From the NCBI GenBank assembly GCA_049840395.1, contig JASGLD010000008.1:293577-357576 (forward strand): a DNA stretch of 64,000 nucleotides, in the 5' to 3' direction. The position numbers were made by a program, and so were the translations under genes. The notes under the pieces were generated by a model that saw only the letters and a list, made by a program, of their open reading frames with translations, did not search any database and was not told the DNA's origin. Positions 18,443 to 27,192 of the stretch are shown here, piece by piece. Each line of letters starts with the position of its first letter. Position 1 is the stretch's first letter. Source of the stretch: CAILZL01 sp049840395. Lineage in GTDB: Bacteria > Pseudomonadota > Gammaproteobacteria > Steroidobacterales > Steroidobacteraceae.

Positions 18443-18458
18443 AGCAACTTGTGTGCCA
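18443..18458 (-). promoter_or_regulatory. Sigma-54 promoter of TBDR 15816-18365
   Basis: The minus strand reads TGGCACACAAGTTGCT, 77 bp before the start codon. It is among the best matches in the window. Confidence 0.87.
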
Positions 18459-18500
18459 TGCATAAAACCGCCGGTTTTTGTGTAATTCGAAGCAATGCCA

Positions 18501-18547
18501 TGTTTGTTTATCAACAGTACGGCCGATGAGCTGTTGAAATTTAAACA
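18501..18547. promoter_or_regulatory. Paired activator sites, 31 bp apart
   Basis: TGTTTG-TTTA-TCAACA (18501-18516) and TGTTGA-AATT-TAAACA (18532-18547). They lie 43 bp and more upstream of the -24 element. Confidence 0.7.
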
Positions 18548-18608
18548 CCCATGAGAAGGGCCAACTCCATGGCAGCGGTCACTCATAAACGTTAGTACCG
18601 TGCATAAA

Positions 18609-18632
18609 GAAACCGGCCTGATGTCAGGCCGG
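18609..18632 (-). terminator. Probable intrinsic terminator after TBDR 18675-21362
   Basis: On the minus strand CCGGCCTGA and TCAGGCCGG form a stem followed by TTTCTTT. It lies 43 bp beyond the receptor stop codon and separates it from the next sigma-54 promoter. Confidence 0.75.
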
Positions 18633-18674
18633 TAAATTCATCCATGAATGGTCCGCTTCCTTCCGGGGGGTTGT

Positions 18675-21362
18675 TCAGATCTTTCCAGTGAACTGCAGGT
18701 AGAACCAACGCGGCGACGAGGGCGTGATGGTGTTCCAGGTCTGCAACAAGGGCGTATCGCTATCGGTGGCGTTCTTGACCAGCACACTGACATCGAAACG
18801 CTGATCGCGCCGACCGATGCCCACCGAGGCATCGACCAAGGTCGTCGATCCCACCCAGGCGTACGACGACAGCGATGCGTCGGAGTTATATTTGCTGTTG
18901 AACACCGCATTCACGCTGGTATGCGCCTCATACTTTGCCGACAACGGAATGCGATAGTCGGCGCCCAGATTGCCGGTCCACTTGGCAGCACCGGCCAGGG
19001 TGTAGCCGGTGGCATTGAATGGCGTGGTCAAGTTGCCGCTTTCGACCGGCTGCGGCGCATTGGTGAAGTCCTTGTAGCGCGCATCGTTATAAGCGGCCGA
19101 TAAACGCAAGGTGGTATTGGGAATACCGGCATAGTAGCTATCGATCTCCACGCCCTTGGCCTGAACTTTGGGGACATTACCGGTGGTGGTGATGAAGGTG
19201 GGCACGCCGGTGGCCGCCGTCTGACCTGGATCGAGCACCGACAGACTTTGCTGATAATCGGTGACATTCATCAGGTATAGCGTGGTGTTGAAAGTCAGCG
19301 TGTTATTCAACAGCACCGACTTGAAGCCGGCTTCGAAGTCATTGGTTTTCTCCTCGCTCACCGGCCTGGAGTTGGCCAGGTAGAACTGGGCAATACCGGC
19401 CTTCTCGGAATGCTGCCAGGTGACGAAGGCGCTCCACTTCTCGTTGAACTTGTAAGTCGGGCTGAATACCCAGGCCGGCAAGGTGGCCTTGAAGGGCTCT
19501 GCCGCAGTGGCATTGAACAAGGTGCCGATCTGTCCGCTGCGAATGGCGCGGGCCGCAGCCACCTGCGCCTTCTGCGCCGCGGTTAACGCAGCGTAGGTCG
19601 ACACGTTGAAATACTTCTGCGCCACCGAATCAGCCACCGCCTGATTCGCCGTCACCGCACCGGTGGAATCCAGCTGGAAGCCTCCGGTTGTGATGCCATT
19701 GATGGAATAGGGATTCAGTTCCGCACCGCTGCCATCATCACGAATAAAACTCGAGCCCACGTTATTACGCTCCTCACGTGTGAAACGTAGACCGGTGGTG
19801 ATCGTCAACGGTTCGCTGACATGCCAGTTGGCCTGCACGAAAGCCGCTTTGCTGTCGTTCTTGATTTGTTGGTAACCGGTTGGCGAATTAAATGCCAGCG
19901 AGAAACCGGCCAACGAGTTGCGCAACAAGTACAGACCGGCCGCATCGGTGCTCAAGGTAGTGTATTGCGCATTGCTGGCAAACCAGGCGCCGGCATCGTT
20001 GCCATATACGCGCTGATACAGCGCGTTGTTCAGCACACGCAGGAAGTACAGCCCTGCCTGATAGTCGACCAACTCGCCTACCTTCGAACTGAAACGCAGC
20101 TCCTGACTCCATTGCTTGTAGTCGTTGTTGAAACCGCCGCTGTTACGCGCCACATCGAACGGCACGCCGGTATCGTTCACCGCATTGAAGTGGTAGTCCT
20201 TGTACGCACTGATGGAAGTCAGGTCACCGGCATTGAAATGCTGATCGACCTGCAAGGTCACGCCGTTGCTGCCGGTGATGACCGGACGCTGCGTGGCGTA
20301 GTCCACCGATTCGCCATCGGCGCCGCCATACAAATAAGTACCGTTGACCGTGAAACTTTTCTGCTGAGTAAACCAACTGCGGCTGAGACGCGACTCGTTG
20401 GTGGTGGCATTGGCCGCACCATTGGCATAGGTGGTCGGCGTCGGCGTTCTGATGGTCAAACCATTGGTGCGCTCGCCGGCACGCGGCGTCTTTTCCACAA
20501 TCAAACGTATATTGGTGTCCTCAGTGGGCGTCAGTAGGAATTGCATGCGGCCGGTAAACCGATTCTTATCGGTGTAAGTTTCATCGCGGTTGTAGATGTT
20601 GGTCAGGTAACCGTCGCCCTTGGTGAAGCTGATGGTGCCGCGCCACGCCAATAGATCGTCGATCACTGCGCCGCCGCCGGCCGCCCAACCCTTGAGATAA
20701 TCGCGCTGACCGAAGGTCACCGAGTAATCAGCTTCCGATGTGAAGCTCGGGCGACGAGTATTGATGCTGATGACACCAATGCTGCTGGCCTTGCCGAGCA
20801 GTGTGCCCTGCGGACCACGCGTCACTTCAACACTGTCGATGTCAACGAAGTCATAACTGGAGGTCAGCGCGTTATAGGCGTAGTTCACGCCATCGACATT
20901 GACGCCCACGCTGGGGTCTTGCGCTTCGGTTTGACCGATCTTGCCGATGCCGCGAATGGCCAGACTGCTGGTGCGTTGGTTGCCTTGATTCCATTGCACA
21001 TTGCCGGCGCGCTGCAACACATCCTTGATGTCGGTGGCATTCAATCGCTGCAACTCTTTGCCGCTCACCACGGAAATCGACAGCGGCACATCCTTGAGCG
21101 GCTCCAGGCGATTACGAGCACGCACCACCACCTTGCCGAGATCGGTTTCCACCGCCTCCTGCTCGGCCGACTCTTCGGTCGCCGATTCACTCGATGCCGG
21201 CGTTGCAGTGGCCGCGCTTTGCGCGTGCACAGTATGCCCAGACAACAAGGCTCCGCTGCTCAACAGAAAAGTCGAACTCAAGATCATTGCTCTACGACGC
21301 GATCCTTTATGGCCCTGGGCCTTTCCGATCTCATCCACGACCTCATCCAAGTAATCCACCAT
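18675..21362 (-). CDS. TonB-dependent receptor, Met-poor, sigma-54 controlled
   Basis: 895 residues with an N-terminal extension of about 25 charged residues before the signal peptide (AMILSSTFLLSS...TVHAQ). Plug motifs: DLGKVVVRARNRLEPLKDVPLSISV, VNVDGVNYAYNAL, VTRGPQGTLLGKASSIGVISI. The chain ends LQFTGKI. It shares the DAGAWFASNAQYTTLSTDAAG and AQVAAARAIRSGQIG blocks with the receptor at 6034. I count four Met, two of them before or in the signal, and no Cys. Substrate unknown; same regulon as its neighbours. Confidence 0.9.
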   Translation of the reverse strand: MVDYLDEVVDEIGKAQGHKGSRRRAMILSSTFLLSSGALLSGHTVHAQSAATATPASSESATEESAEQEAVETDLGKVVVRARNRLEPLKDVPLSISVVSGKELQRLNATDIKDVLQRAGNVQWNQGNQRTSSLAIRGIGKIGQTEAQDPSVGVNVDGVNYAYNALTSSYDFVDIDSVEVTRGPQGTLLGKASSIGVISINTRRPSFTSEADYSVTFGQRDYLKGWAAGGGAVIDDLLAWRGTISFTKGDGYLTNIYNRDETYTDKNRFTGRMQFLLTPTEDTNIRLIVEKTPRAGERTNGLTIRTPTPTTYANGAANATTNESRLSRSWFTQQKSFTVNGTYLYGGADGESVDYATQRPVITGSNGVTLQVDQHFNAGDLTSISAYKDYHFNAVNDTGVPFDVARNSGGFNNDYKQWSQELRFSSKVGELVDYQAGLYFLRVLNNALYQRVYGNDAGAWFASNAQYTTLSTDAAGLYLLRNSLAGFSLAFNSPTGYQQIKNDSKAAFVQANWHVSEPLTITTGLRFTREERNNVGSSFIRDDGSGAELNPYSINGITTGGFQLDSTGAVTANQAVADSVAQKYFNVSTYAALTAAQKAQVAAARAIRSGQIGTLFNATAAEPFKATLPAWVFSPTYKFNEKWSAFVTWQHSEKAGIAQFYLANSRPVSEEKTNDFEAGFKSVLLNNTLTFNTTLYLMNVTDYQQSLSVLDPGQTAATGVPTFITTTGNVPKVQAKGVEIDSYYAGIPNTTLRLSAAYNDARYKDFTNAPQPVESGNLTTPFNATGYTLAGAAKWTGNLGADYRIPLSAKYEAHTSVNAVFNSKYNSDASLSSYAWVGSTTLVDASVGIGRRDQRFDVSVLVKNATDSDTPLLQTWNTITPSSPRWFYLQFTGKI

Positions 21363-21416
21363 CGTTGCTTCCTCTCAAGAAATTAGTTGCCGCTCGCAAG
21401 CGAGTCATTTCTCAAG

Positions 21417-21432
21417 AGCAAGTAGTGCGCCA
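21417..21432 (-). promoter_or_regulatory. Sigma-54 promoter of TBDR 18675-21362
   Basis: The minus strand reads TGGCGCACTACTTGCT, 54 bp before the start codon. A single activator-like site TGCAAG-TTAT-TCAACA lies at 21470-21485. Confidence 0.8.
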
Positions 21433-21469
21433 AAGCTGTTATTTCTTGTGCGTAAAATTTCGCGCTCCA

Positions 21470-21485
21470 TGCAAGTTATTCAACA
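21470..21485. promoter_or_regulatory. Candidate activator site
   Basis: TGCAAG-TTAT-TCAACA has a perfect right half and a weak left half. No partner at 31 bp was found. Confidence 0.45.
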
Positions 21486-21633
21486 GTAAAGGTTTTTACT
21501 TATGCAAAAACCTCATCGTCATGCACAACAGATCACACATGCATAGCAACAAGCAGCAATACATGTTTATACAAAAACAATCGAGCATCTATTTTGCTAA
21601 ATGCACAGCAGCATCAAAGCAACACACAGCAAT

Positions 21634-21663
21634 AAAAAAGCAGATCGTTGTTGGACGATCTGC
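21634..21663 (-). terminator. Intrinsic terminator after the DUF1553/DUF1501/cytochrome operon
   Basis: On the minus strand GCAGATCGT and ACGATCTGC form a 9-bp perfect stem around CCAACA, followed by TTTTTT. It is 123 bp beyond the cytochrome stop. Confidence 0.88.
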
Positions 21664-21786
21664 TGCATATGTAGTCGCGACAACACTTCAATAACGATGC
21701 AATCGTTAAGACGCCCACCATTACCTATCAGAGCCAGTTATTGCTCATAAGCACTCTGCAACCCAAACACGGGCTCACATAAAACA

Positions 21787-22179
21787 TCATCGCGTAATAG
21801 AGGTTTTATAAATATCGTGACAAGACTTGCAATTACGAGTGGTCTCGCGTGCCAGCTCGCCGGCCTTGGCCAGATCACCGCGCTTCACAGCCGCTTCGGC
21901 ATCGGCAATCAGAGCCTGGCCTTTCTGGGAGATAGCCACCGCGTCATCGGCGCCCTTGGTCTTGAAGTAATCATGCGTCCATTGATAGGCCTCGCTCAAC
22001 ACGGCGATGTCGTTGTTGGCGGCTTCCAGATTATTCGCACCCAGTGACGGTTCGAAATCCTTGATGGCATCGTCCATGGCGCGCATCACATCCACATCGA
22101 GATCGCTGGTGTCTATTTTGGCCAGCACTGCACTACTGCCGACCAATGCCAGCAGCAGCGCCACATACCTTATTCGCAT
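21787..22179 (-). CDS. Small periplasmic cytochrome c (c'/c556-like, C-terminal heme site)
   Basis: 130 residues with a signal peptide ending at VLAKID. It is mostly helical and has one heme-attachment motif CKSCH near the C-terminus (about residues 118-122), the layout of cytochrome c'/c556 four-helix bundles. It is the last gene of the operon starting at 26180. Similar C-terminal-heme cytochromes occur at 29128 and 39093 in other units of the same regulon. A role as electron carrier for the neighbouring hydrolase-like proteins is inference. Confidence 0.8.
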   Translation of the reverse strand: MRIRYVALLLALVGSSAVLAKIDTSDLDVDVMRAMDDAIKDFEPSLGANNLEAANNDIAVLSEAYQWTHDYFKTKGADDAVAISQKGQALIADAEAAVKRGDLAKAGELARETTRNCKSCHDIYKTSITR

Positions 22180-22218
22180 CGTTATCGCTCTTGCAGATTT
22201 CTATTTGTTCAAAACAAG

Positions 22219-22286
22219 AGGGCGCGATGAATCGCGCCCCTACATGAATATCGTCGAATGTAGGGGCGTAATTCATTACGCCCGTC
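22219..22286. repeat. Second copy of the GTAATTCATTAC inverted repeat
   Basis: GGGCGCGATGAATCGCGCCCC faces GGGGCGTAATTCATTACGCCC around a 22-bp spacer, matching the element at 991-1063. It lies inside the operon, between the DUF1501 and cytochrome genes, and may reduce expression of the last gene. Confidence 0.8.
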
Positions 22287-22296
22287 TTTGACTTGC

Positions 22297-23736
22297 CTAC
22301 GCAATCAAATCCTTGAACACTTCGCCGTACACCACGGTGGGGCGTTCGGAACGGCCGTTGTTCAAGTAGGTCACCTTCAGATGATCCAGGCCCATCAGTT
22401 GCAGCACAGTGGCATGAAGATCATAGGTATCCATCGCCTTGCCCACTGACTTAAGACCGATCTCGTCGGTCTGACCGTAAGTGAAGCCGGCTTTGGAACC
22501 GCCACCAGCCATCCATTGTGTGTAACCCCAGGGATTGTGATCGCGGCCGTTGCCGCTCTGACCATACGAAGTGCGACCGAACTCGGAAGTCCATACCACC
22601 AGTGTCGATTCCAACAGACCGCGCGATTGCAGGTCAGCCAACAAGCCGGCAATGGGCTTATCGATGGCGCGCGCATTGACGCTGTGGTTTTCATCCAGGT
22701 TTTCATGCGCATCCCATGAGTCCTCTTCACCTTTGACGGTGACCAGGCCATTCACCACTTGAATGAAACGCACGCCCTTTTCGACCAGACGGCGTGCACG
22801 CAACAAGGTGGTGCCGTAATCCTTGGTGGCTTCATCGTTCAAGCCATACAGCTCCTTGGTGGCATCGCTTTCCTTGCTCAGGTTCACGGCTTCGGGCGCA
22901 GCGGTTTCCATGCGATAGGCCAACTCATAAGAATTGATGCGTGCCTGCAGCTCGGTATCCTGTGGATACTGTGCTGCACGATGCTGATTGAGACGCTTGA
23001 GCAGATCGAGATTGGAACGCTGCTGTGCTTCAGCGATGGCTTCGGGCCGATCCAGATGCAGGATGGGCGAAGCACCGGGACGGAAAGCCGTGCCTTGATA
23101 CACGGCAGGCAGGAAACCCGAGCCCCAGTTGATCGAACCGCCGGTGGGCTCTTTCTTGCCCGAGTACAACACCACATAGGGCGGCAGATCGGGATTGGCA
23201 TTGCCCAGTGCATAAGCCACCCACGCACCCAAGGTGGGACGGCCTGGATTCAAGTCGCCGGTGTTGAGCTTGAGAATCGAAATGTCATGTGTAGCACCCA
23301 CAGTTGTACTGGCTTTGATGAAGGCGAGCTTGTCGGCCTGCTGTGCCAGATTCGGCAGTAGATCGGAGAACCAGGCGCCGCTCTCGCCATGCTGTTTCCA
23401 GGTGCGCTTCGATGCATACAACTTGCCCACACCGCCCTGCGTACTGGTCTTGATACCTTGCAGGAAAGAATCCGGCACATCCTTACCGGCCAGCTTGATG
23501 AGCTCTGGCTTGTAGTCGTACAGATCCAGCGTACTGGGTGCGCCATTCATATGCAGCCAGATCACCGATTTGGCCTTGGCTGGAAAATGCGTCGGCTTGG
23601 GAGCAAGAGGATCAACCAGATCGGCTGCAGAAGCGGTCATCAGACCACCACCGGGCAGCACGCTGCTCAGCGCCAGACCACCCAATCCATAACCGGCATT
23701 CACCAATAACCGACGCCGCGAAGTATGTGCACTCAT
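22297..23736 (-). CDS. DUF1501 family protein, Tat-exported, alkaline phosphatase/sulfatase fold
   Basis: 479 residues with a Tat-type signal (SRRRLLVNAGYGLGG, residues 6-20). DUF1501 motifs follow: VIWLHMNGAPSTLDLYDYKP, VYQGTAFRPGASPI, RLVEKGVRFIQVVNG, WDAHENL, WTSEFGRT and GRDHNPWGYTQWMAGGG. The family belongs to the alkaline-phosphatase/sulfatase superfamily, with metal ligands expected among the Asp/His in these blocks. It is paired with a DUF1549/DUF1553 gene upstream (35-bp gap), an arrangement best known from Planctomycetes. Seven Met and no Cys were counted. In this regulon a sulfate- or phosphate-ester hydrolase is a reasonable guess, not shown. Confidence 0.88.
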   Translation of the reverse strand: MSAHTSRRRLLVNAGYGLGGLALSSVLPGGGLMTASAADLVDPLAPKPTHFPAKAKSVIWLHMNGAPSTLDLYDYKPELIKLAGKDVPDSFLQGIKTSTQGGVGKLYASKRTWKQHGESGAWFSDLLPNLAQQADKLAFIKASTTVGATHDISILKLNTGDLNPGRPTLGAWVAYALGNANPDLPPYVVLYSGKKEPTGGSINWGSGFLPAVYQGTAFRPGASPILHLDRPEAIAEAQQRSNLDLLKRLNQHRAAQYPQDTELQARINSYELAYRMETAAPEAVNLSKESDATKELYGLNDEATKDYGTTLLRARRLVEKGVRFIQVVNGLVTVKGEEDSWDAHENLDENHSVNARAIDKPIAGLLADLQSRGLLESTLVVWTSEFGRTSYGQSGNGRDHNPWGYTQWMAGGGSKAGFTYGQTDEIGLKSVGKAMDTYDLHATVLQLMGLDHLKVTYLNNGRSERPTVVYGEVFKDLIA

Positions 23737-23771
23737 GATGCGTTCCTTATGAAAGTCTTGTCAGTGAAAAT

Positions 23772-26180
23772 TTAAAAGCGATAAGCGAAGTCGTTGGAAT
23801 TGGCCACGGTGTGCACCAGATCGACGAAGGCCGAGGCACGCAACGGATCGACCACAGGACTCTTATCCTTTGATTGATTCTTTGCCTGGACCTTGGCATC
23901 TGCTTCCACACCGCTTTTAACTGCAGCCGTGATCGGCAATGCCAGAGTCAACTTGCCATTGCTGGCCTTGTCCTTGAGCACGCTCTGTTGCGAATCGAGG
24001 AAGGCCAGCAGCGTGGTTTTTTCCTGCTTGTCCGGCGCACGGGCAAACAGGATTTCGTACAGACGATCCACCTGCCTAGCTTGATCGGCACCTACTTCAC
24101 CCAGGATCTTCCCAGCCAGTTCCTGCGACCATTCAAACACCAGCTCACTGTTGTACAGCGTCAGGGCTTGCAACGGTGTGGTGGTGACATCGCGCTTCAT
24201 ATGCGCCTGCTGCGGCGAAGACATATCGAAGGTCTGCAATAACGGATAGGCCAGACTGCGGCGCGTGAAGATGTAGATGCTGCGGCGATTCCAGTCGGCC
24301 TTGTCCTTTGATACCGGCCAGGCATTGCCCGCATTCAATTGCGCGGGCACGGGCGGGAAGACGCTGGGACCACCGACCTTGTCGTTCAACTGACCGGCAG
24401 CGACCAGTAACGAATCGCGAATCTGTTCCGCATCCAGGCGCTTGCGTGGAAACAGCGCCAGCAGTTTGTTTTCCGGATCGGCCTTGTAAGCATCTTCGCG
24501 ATAATCGGAAGACTGCCGATACACGCTGGACAACAAGATCTCGCGATGCAGATGCTTGATGCTCCAGCCATGCTGCACGAAGTCATCGGCCAAATAATCG
24601 AGCAATTCCGGATTGGCCGGGCGCTCGCCCGCCTTACCGAAATCACTTACCGTGCGCACGATGCCGCGACCGAAGTATTCGTTCCAGATGCGGTTGACAT
24701 ACACGCGCGCAGTCAACGGATTGCCGGGACTGACAATCCAGTTGGCCAGCGCCGTACGACGACCCGATGAAGTGGCCGTGGGCACAATCACCGGCTGCGT
24801 CTTACCTGCACCGGCTATCGCCAATGGGAATGCCGGCTGCACTTCTTCCACCGGCTTTTCGTGATTGCCCACGAACAACAGATAGGTCTTGGGCGAATCG
24901 ACGCGACCCAGTTCGGTGGCCGCGATGATCTTGTCGCCACCCGCTTCATAACGCGGCTTCAGATTGGCGAACTTCTTCAGTTCTTCATCCAGCGCGGTGT
25001 ACTGCTTGTAGGCTTCGGCCACTTCCGGCTTATAAGTGGGCGCTTCAGTGTCCTTGCCCGCCAGTTCCAGATATTCGGTGAACTCGGCATCGTTGCCGGT
25101 GGTGACGTTGTACCAGCGATGATTGACCCAGCGATCCAGCGCATTCCATTCGCTTTCCGATTTGAACAATGAATCGCGACTGTCGGTGAGATAGCGTTCC
25201 TTCTGATATTGCACAGACTCGACGCGATACTTATCGACCAGAGCCTTCTGCTGGGCGCGTATACCCTTGGTCGCTTCGTTCCACTTGGCCTGCGCCTGCT
25301 GATAGGCCTTTTCACCCGGGCCGATGTCTGCCGCAATCTCCTTGTTCTCGCTCAGGTTGGCGAAGAAGGCCTGCAACTGGAAGTATTCCTTGGCGGAAAT
25401 CTTGTCGAACTTGTGATCGTGGCAACGCGCGCAACCCACTGTCTGGCCCAGCACCACTTCACCGATGGTGTCGGTGATGTCGGTGGTGATCTGGTACTTA
25501 CGCTGCACCAGATCGCGCGAGTTGTAGTTGTCCGGGTATTGCATCAGAAAGCCGGTGGCGATCAGCGCTTCCTTGCTATTCGGCGCAATTTCATCGCCGG
25601 CAATCTGTTCCTTGATGAACTGATCGTAGGGCTTGTCGTTGTTGAAGGCGTTGATCACATAGTCGCGATAACGCCACTGGTTTTGACGAATGTTGTCGTT
25701 CTGAAAACCCGTGGTATCGGCATAGCGGGCCAGATCCAGCCAGCGGCGTGCCTGACGTTCGCCGTAATGCGGCGAGGCCAGCAAACGATCCACCAGTTTT
25801 TCGTAGGCATTGGGCGACTTGTCGTTTTCGAAGGCCTGTACTTCTTGCAGCGTTGGAATATAGCCAAGCGTGTCGAGCGTGGCGCGACGAATGTAAGTGG
25901 CTCGATCGGTATCGGCGGAGGGCTTGAGATTCTTATCCTCCAGCTTGGTCAGCACGTAGGCATCGATGGGCGTACGCACCCATTGCTGCTGCTTCACCTT
26001 GGGGATAACCGGCGCTTGCACCGGCTGGTATGCCCAGTGCGTAGTCGCCTTAGCCAGGGCTGAAGTCTTGGCCGGCTCGGCCTTCACTGCGGTGGTTGGC
26101 TGCTTGTCTTCGGCGGCGCACACCATGGCTACTGACAATCCCAACAGCACCGACCAATACACCTGCTTGTTTGCTTTCAT
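23772..26180 (-). CDS. DUF1549/DUF1553 (PSCyt2-PSD1) protein
   Basis: 802 residues from ATG at 26180 (AGGAAAA upstream) with a signal peptide. The DUF1549 part (about 65-280) includes PSADTDRATYIRRATLDTLGYIP, ARRWLDLARYADTTGFQND, and a heme-type motif CARCHDHKFDKI. The DUF1553 part (about 480-750) includes RRTALANWIVSPGNPLTARVYVNRIWNEYFGRGIVRTVSDFG and HREILLSSVYRQSS. Such proteins are known from Planctomycetes and some proteobacteria beside DUF1501 genes. Their reaction is unknown. Only about five Met and three Cys in 802 residues. First gene of a sigma-54 operon with DUF1501 and a cytochrome. Confidence 0.88.
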   Translation of the reverse strand: MKANKQVYWSVLLGLSVAMVCAAEDKQPTTAVKAEPAKTSALAKATTHWAYQPVQAPVIPKVKQQQWVRTPIDAYVLTKLEDKNLKPSADTDRATYIRRATLDTLGYIPTLQEVQAFENDKSPNAYEKLVDRLLASPHYGERQARRWLDLARYADTTGFQNDNIRQNQWRYRDYVINAFNNDKPYDQFIKEQIAGDEIAPNSKEALIATGFLMQYPDNYNSRDLVQRKYQITTDITDTIGEVVLGQTVGCARCHDHKFDKISAKEYFQLQAFFANLSENKEIAADIGPGEKAYQQAQAKWNEATKGIRAQQKALVDKYRVESVQYQKERYLTDSRDSLFKSESEWNALDRWVNHRWYNVTTGNDAEFTEYLELAGKDTEAPTYKPEVAEAYKQYTALDEELKKFANLKPRYEAGGDKIIAATELGRVDSPKTYLLFVGNHEKPVEEVQPAFPLAIAGAGKTQPVIVPTATSSGRRTALANWIVSPGNPLTARVYVNRIWNEYFGRGIVRTVSDFGKAGERPANPELLDYLADDFVQHGWSIKHLHREILLSSVYRQSSDYREDAYKADPENKLLALFPRKRLDAEQIRDSLLVAAGQLNDKVGGPSVFPPVPAQLNAGNAWPVSKDKADWNRRSIYIFTRRSLAYPLLQTFDMSSPQQAHMKRDVTTTPLQALTLYNSELVFEWSQELAGKILGEVGADQARQVDRLYEILFARAPDKQEKTTLLAFLDSQQSVLKDKASNGKLTLALPITAAVKSGVEADAKVQAKNQSKDKSPVVDPLRASAFVDLVHTVANSNDFAYRF

Positions 26181-26302
26181 TGCATTTTCCTGGAGAAGGC
26201 CCTTGTCTCAAGTCTTTCCGAACTGCTGCCTGCACGGCCCGATACATGTTGCAAAACCAACATGCTCATCAGACCGGCAAGAGCGACGACTCCAGATATA
26301 GG

Positions 26303-26318
26303 AGCAACTAGCATGCCA
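26303..26318 (-). promoter_or_regulatory. Sigma-54 promoter of the DUF1553-DUF1501-cytochrome operon
   Basis: The minus strand reads TGGCATGCTAGTTGCT, 122 bp before the start codon. Candidate activator sites lie upstream in 26459-26566. The remainder of the 535-bp gap shows no gene. Confidence 0.85.
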
Positions 26319-26454
26319 AGAAAAATCACCGCTCAAGAGCAGCAGCCGCCCGACACGCGTGCCGGGTGCAAGTGGCTGGATGATCTGACAATTTTTAATG
26401 TGAGCAAGATGTGCAAATAGCGCTGTCGCTTTAGTCGGCACGACTCGAGTCGCA

Positions 26455-26512
26455 GCGTTGCTGTCGTTATGACATCAGTTATTCCGTTCATTTGATGGAT
26501 CGACAGCAACGC
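26455..26512. repeat. 12-bp perfect inverted repeat with embedded weak activator sites
   Basis: GCGTTGCTGTCG (26455-26466) and CGACAGCAACGC (26501-26512) are exact reverse complements 34 bp apart. Overlapping them, TGCTGT-CGTT-ATGACA (26459) and ATTTGA-TGGA-TCGACA (26490) have the regulon geometry and the 31-bp phasing, though with more mismatches. Confidence 0.55.
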
Positions 26513-26550
26513 GATATCGACGCCTAGTGCAGGCGATAAAAATTCAGAAC

Positions 26551-26566
26551 TGTTGGTAAGCTAACA
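26551..26566. promoter_or_regulatory. Candidate activator palindrome
   Basis: TGTTGG-TAAG-CTAACA is a good match to the regulon palindrome, 232 bp upstream of the sigma-54 promoter of the DUF1553 operon. It could instead serve the divergent DUF1428 gene, which has no clear sigma-54 promoter. Confidence 0.45.
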
Positions 26567-26715
26567 GCGCAGCTACACGAGCAGAGATATTGCGTAAAAA
26601 TCAGCAATGTTGTTGCTGCAGATCAAGCAACTCTGGCGAGTTCGGCCAGTCTACTTCTACCAACCAGCGCAGTTCGTCTTGAGTTATTCGACTTCACTTA
26701 CCGAAGGAGAGCGCC

Positions 26716-27090
26716 ATGTCCTACATCAATGGTTTCGTTATTGCCGTCCCCACGGCCAACAAAGACAAATTCATCAAACACGCGAACGAAGGCGACCCCG
26801 TTTTCATGGAATTGGGCGCGACCAGAATTTTGGAATGCTGGGGCGACGATATACCCGATGGCAAGCTGACCGACTTTCGACGCGCAGTGCAGGCCAAGCC
26901 GGATGAGACAGTCGTGTTCTCATGGGTGGAATGGCCGGACAAGGCCACGCGCGATGCAGCCATGAAGAAAATGGACCAACTGGTAAAAACCGATCCACGC
27001 ATGAGTCAGGAGAAAAACCCCATGCCCTTCGACGGCAAGCGCATGATCTTCGGTGGCTTCGCACCGGTGGTGACGTTATCCAAGACGTAA
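26716..27090 (+). CDS. DUF1428 family protein
   Basis: 124 residues from ATG at 26716, preceded by GGAGAGCG. The sequence matches DUF1428 (YbaA-like dimeric alpha-beta barrel): MSYINGFVIAVPTANKDKFI, FMELGATRILECWGDD, ETVVFSWVEWPDKATRD, MPFDGKRMIFGGFAPVV. It is small and cytoplasmic with unknown role. Transcribed divergently from the DUF1553 operon. It has a normal Met content, so it is probably not part of the regulon. Confidence 0.9.
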   Translation: MSYINGFVIAVPTANKDKFIKHANEGDPVFMELGATRILECWGDDIPDGKLTDFRRAVQAKPDETVVFSWVEWPDKATRDAAMKKMDQLVKTDPRMSQEKNPMPFDGKRMIFGGFAPVVTLSKT

Positions 27091-27192
27091 TGGAATAGAG
27101 ATCATGTAGCGTGGGTTCGACATCCACTTACCTACCAACTCGGACGAAGCGCACAGAGTTGTCCACCGCAGGTCATAAGTTCAATGGGTGAA

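Noticed and set aside
25209..26063. Plus-strand reading frame of 284 codons
   Set aside because: Antisense to the DUF1549/DUF1553 gene with no recognisable domain.
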